Notes under the pieces: generated by a model
The model's input: only the letters and a program-made list of their open reading frames with translations
What the model was told of the DNA's origin: nothing
Database searches by the model: none
Position numbers and translations under genes: made by a program
NCBI RefSeq assembly: GCF_001571245.1
Contig: NZ_BCTK01000001.1
Span: 248,001 to 312,000 of the forward strand
DNA: 64,000 bases
Origin: Achromobacter piechaudii NBRC 102461
Lineage (GTDB): Bacteria; Pseudomonadota; Gammaproteobacteria; Burkholderiales; Burkholderiaceae_B
Direction: 5' to 3'
Part shown: in pieces, positions 58,850 through 64,000 of the stretch
Position numbering within the stretch: the stretch's first letter is position 1
How the letters are laid out: each line of letters opens with the position of its first letter

Positions 58850-59674
58850 TTACTGGCGGACCGTACGCACGTCCACCGGGGGAGCGGTGTCGACGTTGCT
58901 GCGCCACGGGTTGATGTCCAGCCCGCCGCGACGCGTGTAGCGCGCATAGACGGTCAGCTGTTCCGGCGCGCAAGCCTGCATGATGTCGCTGAAAATGCGC
59001 TCGACGCAGTGTTCGTGGAATTCGGCATGCTGGCGGAACGAGACCACATAGCGCAGCAGCGATTCGCGGTCGATGGGGGCGCCCCGGTAGCGGATCTGCA
59101 CACTGGCCCAATCGGGCTGGCCGGTCACCGGGCAATTGGACTTGAGCAGGCGCGACGCCAGCGTTTCCTCGACCACGTCACCGGGGCGGGTGCGCAGCAC
59201 TTCGGGCGCGGGCTCGTAGGTGTCGATCTCGATATCCAGCTTGTCGATATAGATGCCGTCCATCTCGCCCATCTGCAATTCGGAAAAGCGCTGGGGCAGG
59301 AAGAAATCCAGCCCCACCGGCGCGCCGGCAGCCGCGCTCAGGTCGCGTTCCAGCCGCCCGCGCAGCGCGGCGGAATTGACCAGCCGCGTCTGGTTGAACG
59401 AATTCAGATAGAGCTTGAACGACTTGGATTCGATGATGTTCGGGCTGTCGGCCGGCACCGAGAACGTGGCCATCGCCACACGCGGCTTGCCCTTGGCGTC
59501 CAGCCAGGACAGCTCGTAGGCATTCCACAGGTCCACGCCCTTGAAGGGCAGGTTGCCGGCATGCAGGTTCAGCGCCGCGCGGTTATGCGAACGCGCGATG
59601 GGAAACAGCAGCGAAGGATCGTATTGCGAGGCGTAGGCCACGCTCTGGCCCAGGGGGCCGTGAGACTGGGTCAT
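58850..59674 (-). CDS. queF: NADPH-dependent 7-cyano-7-deazaguanine reductase
   Basis: The 274-residue bimodular (YqcD-type) reductase reduces preQ0 to preQ1 in queuosine synthesis. [16 protein letters not shown] (82-97) is the NADPH/substrate signature; [11 protein letters not shown] (179-189) holds the catalytic Cys181 and Asp188. [10 protein letters not shown] is also present. Length matches E. coli QueF. Divergent from aceA with 319 bp between, and followed by the M20 gene on the same strand. No preQ1 riboswitch was seen in the leader. Confidence 0.96.
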   Translation of the reverse strand: MTQSHGPLGQSVAYASQYDPSLLFPIARSHNRAALNLHAGNLPFKGVDLWNAYELSWLDAKGKPRVAMATFSVPADSPNIIESKSFKLYLNSFNQTRLVNSAALRGRLERDLSAAAGAPVGLDFFLPQRFSELQMGEMDGIYIDKLDIEIDTYEPAPEVLRTRPGDVVEETLASRLLKSNCPVTGQPDWASVQIRYRGAPIDRESLLRYVVSFRQHAEFHEHCVERIFSDIMQACAPEQLTVYARYTRRGGLDINPWRSNVDTAPPVDVRTVRQ

Positions 59675-59993
59675 GGCAAATCAGGTGTGTCGGGGGAATA
59701 GCGGCATTGTAGGCGCTTCAAAGTCGCCATTTTTCCGCATTGTGAAATGTAAGTCTCGTCATGTGAAAGTTCCTGCTGCTGCGCAACCAAAGCGCATTTC
59801 ACGGATGGAAAAAACGTTCCGTAATGCGAAATTGAACTTTCAAGTGATTGATTTTACGGGAAAACATTTTTCATCTTCTATAAGACATAAGCCCACATTG
59901 CTCTGCAGCACAGGCATAGACTTTCTCCAACGATTCACGCAATGCAAGACGCGAATCTTTGAAGTCTTCTTATCACTGACCAGGAGCATCACC
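59675..59993. other. Divergent queF/aceA promoter region with TGTGAAA repeats
   Basis: This 319-bp AT-richer region holds two direct TGTGAAA copies, at 59741-59747 and 59762-59768, exactly 21 bp apart (two helical turns). An inverted relative, TTTCAC, lies at 59797-59802, and GCGAAATTG at about 59826. These may be binding sites of an isocitrate-lyase regulator. No tRNA or riboswitch seen. Confidence 0.45.
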
Positions 59994-61313
<1,320 letters not shown>

Positions 61314-61375
61314 TCGCGCAAGCGTGATCGCATTGATTGCTTTGCAGTTGTAGGTGCTGTTGTAGGGTGGATTCA

Positions 61376-61401
61376 GGGTGCCTTCGGGCACCCTTTTTTT
61401 T
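61376..61401 (+). terminator. Rho-independent terminator of aceA
   Basis: GGGTGCC (61376-61382), loop TTCG, GGCACCC (61387-61393) and eight T form an excellent UUCG-loop terminator 62 bp after the aceA stop. Confidence 0.93.
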
Positions 61402-61424
61402 CACCCCCGACCGCGCGCGTTGCG

Positions 61425-62489
61425 TCAGGCGGCTGCGGCTTGCCCGTCCAGCGAGGCCATGTCGATGACGAAGCGATACTTCACGTCATTCTTGACCAGG
61501 CGTTCGTAGGCGTCGTTGACGGCCTGGATCGGCACGATCTCGACATCGCTGACGATGCCATGCTCGGCGCAGAAGTCCATCATTTCCTGCGTTTCCTGCA
61601 TGCCGCCAATCGCGGAACCCGCCAGCGTCTTGCGGCCCATGATCAGGTTCGCGCCGGGGATCGGATCCAGCGGCGTCAGCGCGCCCACCAGCGCCATCGT
61701 GCCGTTCAACGTGAGCAAGGCCAGGTACGGATTGACGTCATGGCTGACCGGTACGGTGTTCAACAGGAAATCGAACGTGCCCGCGTGCGCGGCCATGGCG
61801 TCGGCGTCGCGCGACACCAGCACCTCGTCCGCGCCCAGGCGCCGGGCGTCGCGGCCTTTCTCGGCGGACGTCGTGATCATCACGACGTGCGCGCCCATCG
61901 CGTGCGCGAACTTCACGCCCATGTGGCCCAGGCCGCCCAGGCCGATGACGCCCACTTTCTGGCCGGGACCCACCTTCCAGTGGCGCAGCGGCGAATAGGT
62001 GGTGATGCCGGCGCACAAGAGCGGAGCAACGGCCTTCAAGTCCAGTTTGTCGGACACCTTCACCACAAAATGTTCTTTGACGACGATGTGATCGGAATAG
62101 CCGCCGAACGTCAGTTGCTCGCTGCCGCGTTCCTTGTCGTTGTAGGTCAGCGTAGCGCCTTCCTCGCAATACTGTTCCAGGTTCAGGCGGCAGGCTTTGC
62201 AGTGCAGGCACGAGTCCACCATGCAGCCCACACCGGCATAGTCGCCCACGGCAAAGCGCGTGACGTTCTTGCCCACTTGCGCAACGCGGCCGATGATCTC
62301 GTGGCCGGGCACCATCGGGTAGACCGAGTTGCCCCAGTCGCCGCGCGCCTGGTGCAGGTCCGAGTGGCAGATGCCGCTGTACAGGATGTCGATCCGCACG
62401 TCGTCATCGCCCGGTTCGCGACGGGTGAAACTGAAGGGAACGAGCGGGGTGTCGGAACTGTGGGCGGCGTAGCCACGGGCTTGGGTCAT
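61425..62489 (-). CDS. Zinc-dependent NAD(P)-alcohol dehydrogenase (cinnamyl-alcohol-dehydrogenase group)
   Basis: The 354-residue MDR enzyme has catalytic-zinc motifs GICHSDLHQARGDWG (about 38-52) and PGHEIIGRV (about 59-67), a structural-zinc cluster VDSCLHCKACRLNLEQYC (about 90-107) and Rossmann VGVIGLGGLGHMGVKFA (about 171-187). It resembles YahK/CAD-type aldehyde reductases that reduce aldehydes with NADPH. Start ATG at 62489. It is divergent from a LysR gene that probably controls it. The aceA terminator separates it from aceA. Confidence 0.93.
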   Translation of the reverse strand: MTQARGYAAHSSDTPLVPFSFTRREPGDDDVRIDILYSGICHSDLHQARGDWGNSVYPMVPGHEIIGRVAQVGKNVTRFAVGDYAGVGCMVDSCLHCKACRLNLEQYCEEGATLTYNDKERGSEQLTFGGYSDHIVVKEHFVVKVSDKLDLKAVAPLLCAGITTYSPLRHWKVGPGQKVGVIGLGGLGHMGVKFAHAMGAHVVMITTSAEKGRDARRLGADEVLVSRDADAMAAHAGTFDFLLNTVPVSHDVNPYLALLTLNGTMALVGALTPLDPIPGANLIMGRKTLAGSAIGGMQETQEMMDFCAEHGIVSDVEIVPIQAVNDAYERLVKNDVKYRFVIDMASLDGQAAAA

Positions 62490-62537
62490 GATGAACTCTG
62501 CTGATTTTGTTAAGCAAGCGTTCACAATATTCCTCTG

Positions 62538-62561
62538 AATTCTGGCGATCAAGCTAGAATT
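62538..62561. promoter_or_regulatory. Inverted repeat in the alcohol dehydrogenase/LysR promoter
   Basis: AATTCT (62538-62543) and AGAATT (62556-62561) form a 6-bp dyad around 12 bp, in the 105-bp divergent region. LysR proteins bind such interrupted dyads; here it is a candidate only. Confidence 0.4.
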
Positions 62562-62594
62562 TCCGCATGCTTTATTCAAGGGATTTGCATAATC

Positions 62595-63491
62595 GTGCAA
62601 GCGGATAACCTGTCCCACCTGGCGGCCTTCGCCGCGCTGGCCCGGCATTGCAGCTTTCGCCGAGCAGGCGAAGAACTGGGCCTGTCCACCTCTGCCGTCA
62701 GCTACGCCATCCGCAGCCTGGAAGAGCGGCTGGGCGTGAACCTGTTCAATCGCACCACGCGCAGCGTCGCGCTGACCGACGCTGGACAGCGCCTGGCCGA
62801 ACGGCTGCTGCCGGCGCTGAACGACCTGGGCGACGCGCTGGAAGAAATGAACCACTTTCGCGGCTCGGCGTCCGGCACCTTGCGAATCAATACCTCGCGC
62901 GCCGCGTCCTACATGTTGCTGATGCCCATGGCCGCGAGGTTCCTGGCCGCCTATCCGGACATCCGGCTTGAGATCGCCGAGGACGACAGCTTCGTCGATA
63001 TCGTCGCGTCGGGCTTTGACGCGGGCGTGCGCCTCTTGGAAGCCGTGCCCGAGGATATGGTGGCGGTGCAGATCGGGCCGGCCCTGCGGGCAGCGGTGGT
63101 GGCCTCGCCGGACTACATGGCGGGGCGGCCGTTGCCGCGCCATCCCGATGAGCTGTTGCGCCACGAGTGCGTGCGCTATCGCTTTCCCAGCGGGCGCTAC
63201 TACAAATGGGAATTTGAAAAGGACGGCGACGCGATCGAAGTGGACGTGACGGGCCGCATTGCGTTGAGCGACGTGCACGCGGAACTGCGCGCGGCGGTGG
63301 ACGGCATCGGGATCAGCTGCGTGCCGGAACACTATGCGCGCGACGGGCTGCAATCGGGCCGGCTGGTGCGCATGCTGGACGATTGGTGTCCGACGATCCC
63401 CGGCTTCATGCTGTATTACCCGCGCCAGCGGCGCGTGTCCTCGGCCTTGCGGGCATTCATCGACATGGCCAGGCAGACGGGCCAGGGCTGA
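62595..63491 (+). CDS. LysR-family transcriptional regulator
   Basis: The 298-residue protein has an N-terminal LysR winged HTH (LAALARHCSFRRAGEELGLS-like, residues 10-60) and a C-terminal effector domain. Start is GTG at 62595, which gives MQADNLSHLAAFAALARHC. Divergent from the alcohol dehydrogenase gene with 105 bp between and probably its regulator. It converges on the partial LysR gene at the right edge. Confidence 0.9.
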   Translation: MQADNLSHLAAFAALARHCSFRRAGEELGLSTSAVSYAIRSLEERLGVNLFNRTTRSVALTDAGQRLAERLLPALNDLGDALEEMNHFRGSASGTLRINTSRAASYMLLMPMAARFLAAYPDIRLEIAEDDSFVDIVASGFDAGVRLLEAVPEDMVAVQIGPALRAAVVASPDYMAGRPLPRHPDELLRHECVRYRFPSGRYYKWEFEKDGDAIEVDVTGRIALSDVHAELRAAVDGIGISCVPEHYARDGLQSGRLVRMLDDWCPTIPGFMLYYPRQRRVSSALRAFIDMARQTGQG

Positions 63492-63519
63492 TCGCTTGCC
63501 GCGCCCGGAGCCCCATGCC

Positions 63520-64000
63520 TTACGGCCGCGCGCCTTCCAGCAATGCCTGCACCAGCCGGTTTTCCTCGTCCGCCAACCGGCACACGAATGAAATCTGGCG
63601 GTAGGGCGCGTGTTTGCCCAGGGGCACGACGCGCACGGGATGCACGTCCAGCAGATTGCGGCCCGGCTCCGGCAGCACGCACACGCCCAGCCCCGCCGAC
63701 ACCAGCGCCGTCAAGGCCGCCAAGGATTGCATTTCGATGCGGCAGCGCGCGTGCGGCGCGTGCTCGGCCACATAGCGCGCGGCCAGCCGTCCGCCGATGG
63801 TGGTCTTGTCGAAACGGATCCATTCGTATTGCTGGAACAACTCAGCCACGCGAGTCTCGTGGGAATCGGGCGGCGCGATCAGCACCAGCGTTTCACGAAA
63901 CAGCGGCGTCCAGGCCAGCCGGCTTGAGCCTCCAGTTTCGGGTTGCGTGATGATGGCGGCGTCGATTTCCCCCTTTTTCAACTTCTCGGTCAGCTCGGTG
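63520..64000 (-). CDS. LysR-family transcriptional regulator (partial, N-terminus outside window)
   Basis: Only the C-terminal 160 codons are present. They encode a LysR effector-binding domain (GEIDAAIITQPETG; SLAALTALVSAGLGVCVLPE, about the middle; VRVVPLGKHAPYRQISFVCR). The gene runs off the right edge toward higher coordinates; the HTH is not visible. A codon that could act as start at 63981 is inside the domain, so it is not the real start. Target unknown. Confidence 0.85.
   Translation of the reverse strand, partial: TELTEKLKKGEIDAAIITQPETGGSSRLAWTPLFRETLVLIAPPDSHETRVAELFQQYEWIRFDKTTIGGRLAARYVAEHAPHARCRIEMQSLAALTALVSAGLGVCVLPEPGRNLLDVHPVRVVPLGKHAPYRQISFVCRLADEENRLVQALLEGARP

Noticed and set aside
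59675-59993. A preQ1-type riboswitch near queF
   Set aside because: queF is read leftward from 59674 and the preceding bases lack the conserved preQ1-I core and A-rich tail.

Overview
The window is a high-GC, gene-dense stretch of a betaproteobacterial chromosome. I infer an Achromobacter- or Bordetella-like member of the Alcaligenaceae. The reasons are the two Bug-type (TctC family) solute receptors beside acyl-CoA genes, the order pdxJ-acpS-nagZ-uvrC-pgsA, and a MexAB-OprM-like pump (AxyABM type) joined directly to pdxJ. I saw no rRNA, tRNA, CRISPR array, insertion sequence or prophage. The window begins inside a zinc-ribbon membrane protein gene and ends inside a LysR regulator gene.

Layout. 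1-2.1 kb: partial zinc-ribbon protein, TauE/SafE permease, CBS-domain protein. 2.2-7.6 kb: a LysR-controlled acyl-CoA island, with two acyl-CoA dehydrogenases facing an enoyl-CoA hydratase and a thiolase across a striking nested palindrome. 7.8-14.9 kb: an IclR-controlled operon of enoyl-CoA hydratase, ADP-forming acyl-CoA synthetase, Bug receptor and a second acyl-CoA dehydrogenase pair. 14.9-15.7 kb: a spermidine-synthase-like protein. 16.0-21.6 kb: malonate use, with a GntR regulator, malonyl-CoA decarboxylase, enoyl-CoA hydratase, malonyl-CoA synthetase and a Bug receptor. 21.6-25.7 kb: a Fur-box-preceded ECF sigma factor, FecR-type anti-sigma factor and TonB-dependent siderophore receptor. 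25.7-31.2 kb: aldo/keto reductase, a TrpXYZ-like ABC transporter and a DadA-like amino-acid oxidoreductase.

31.2-37.9 kb is the most interesting part. A membrane-fused spermidine synthase and a Tat-exported FAD amine oxidase are transcribed divergently from DUF350, SPFH (YdjI-like), duplicated zinc-ribbon/DUF4178, a 58-residue Ser/Gly-rich peptide and SpeD. The genes are tightly coupled and the two arms share a perfect 10-bp inverted repeat between them. The set looks like an envelope system built around a polyamine-type metabolite. Parts of such neighbourhoods are known, but the biochemical role is not established.

38-41 kb: molybdate uptake (modABC) and its regulator modE, with a ModE box. 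41.2-43.0 kb: DUF4136 lipoprotein and patatin-like phospholipase. 43.2-54.7 kb: an orphan winged-helix regulator, the RND efflux operon and the housekeeping genes overlapping it. 54.9-64 kb: two convergent MFS transporters, an M20 amidohydrolase, queF, aceA (isocitrate lyase), a zinc alcohol dehydrogenase and two LysR regulators.

Gene starts were chosen from ribosome-binding sites, family N-termini and overlaps with neighbours. Family assignments rest on motifs read by eye; no database search was possible.
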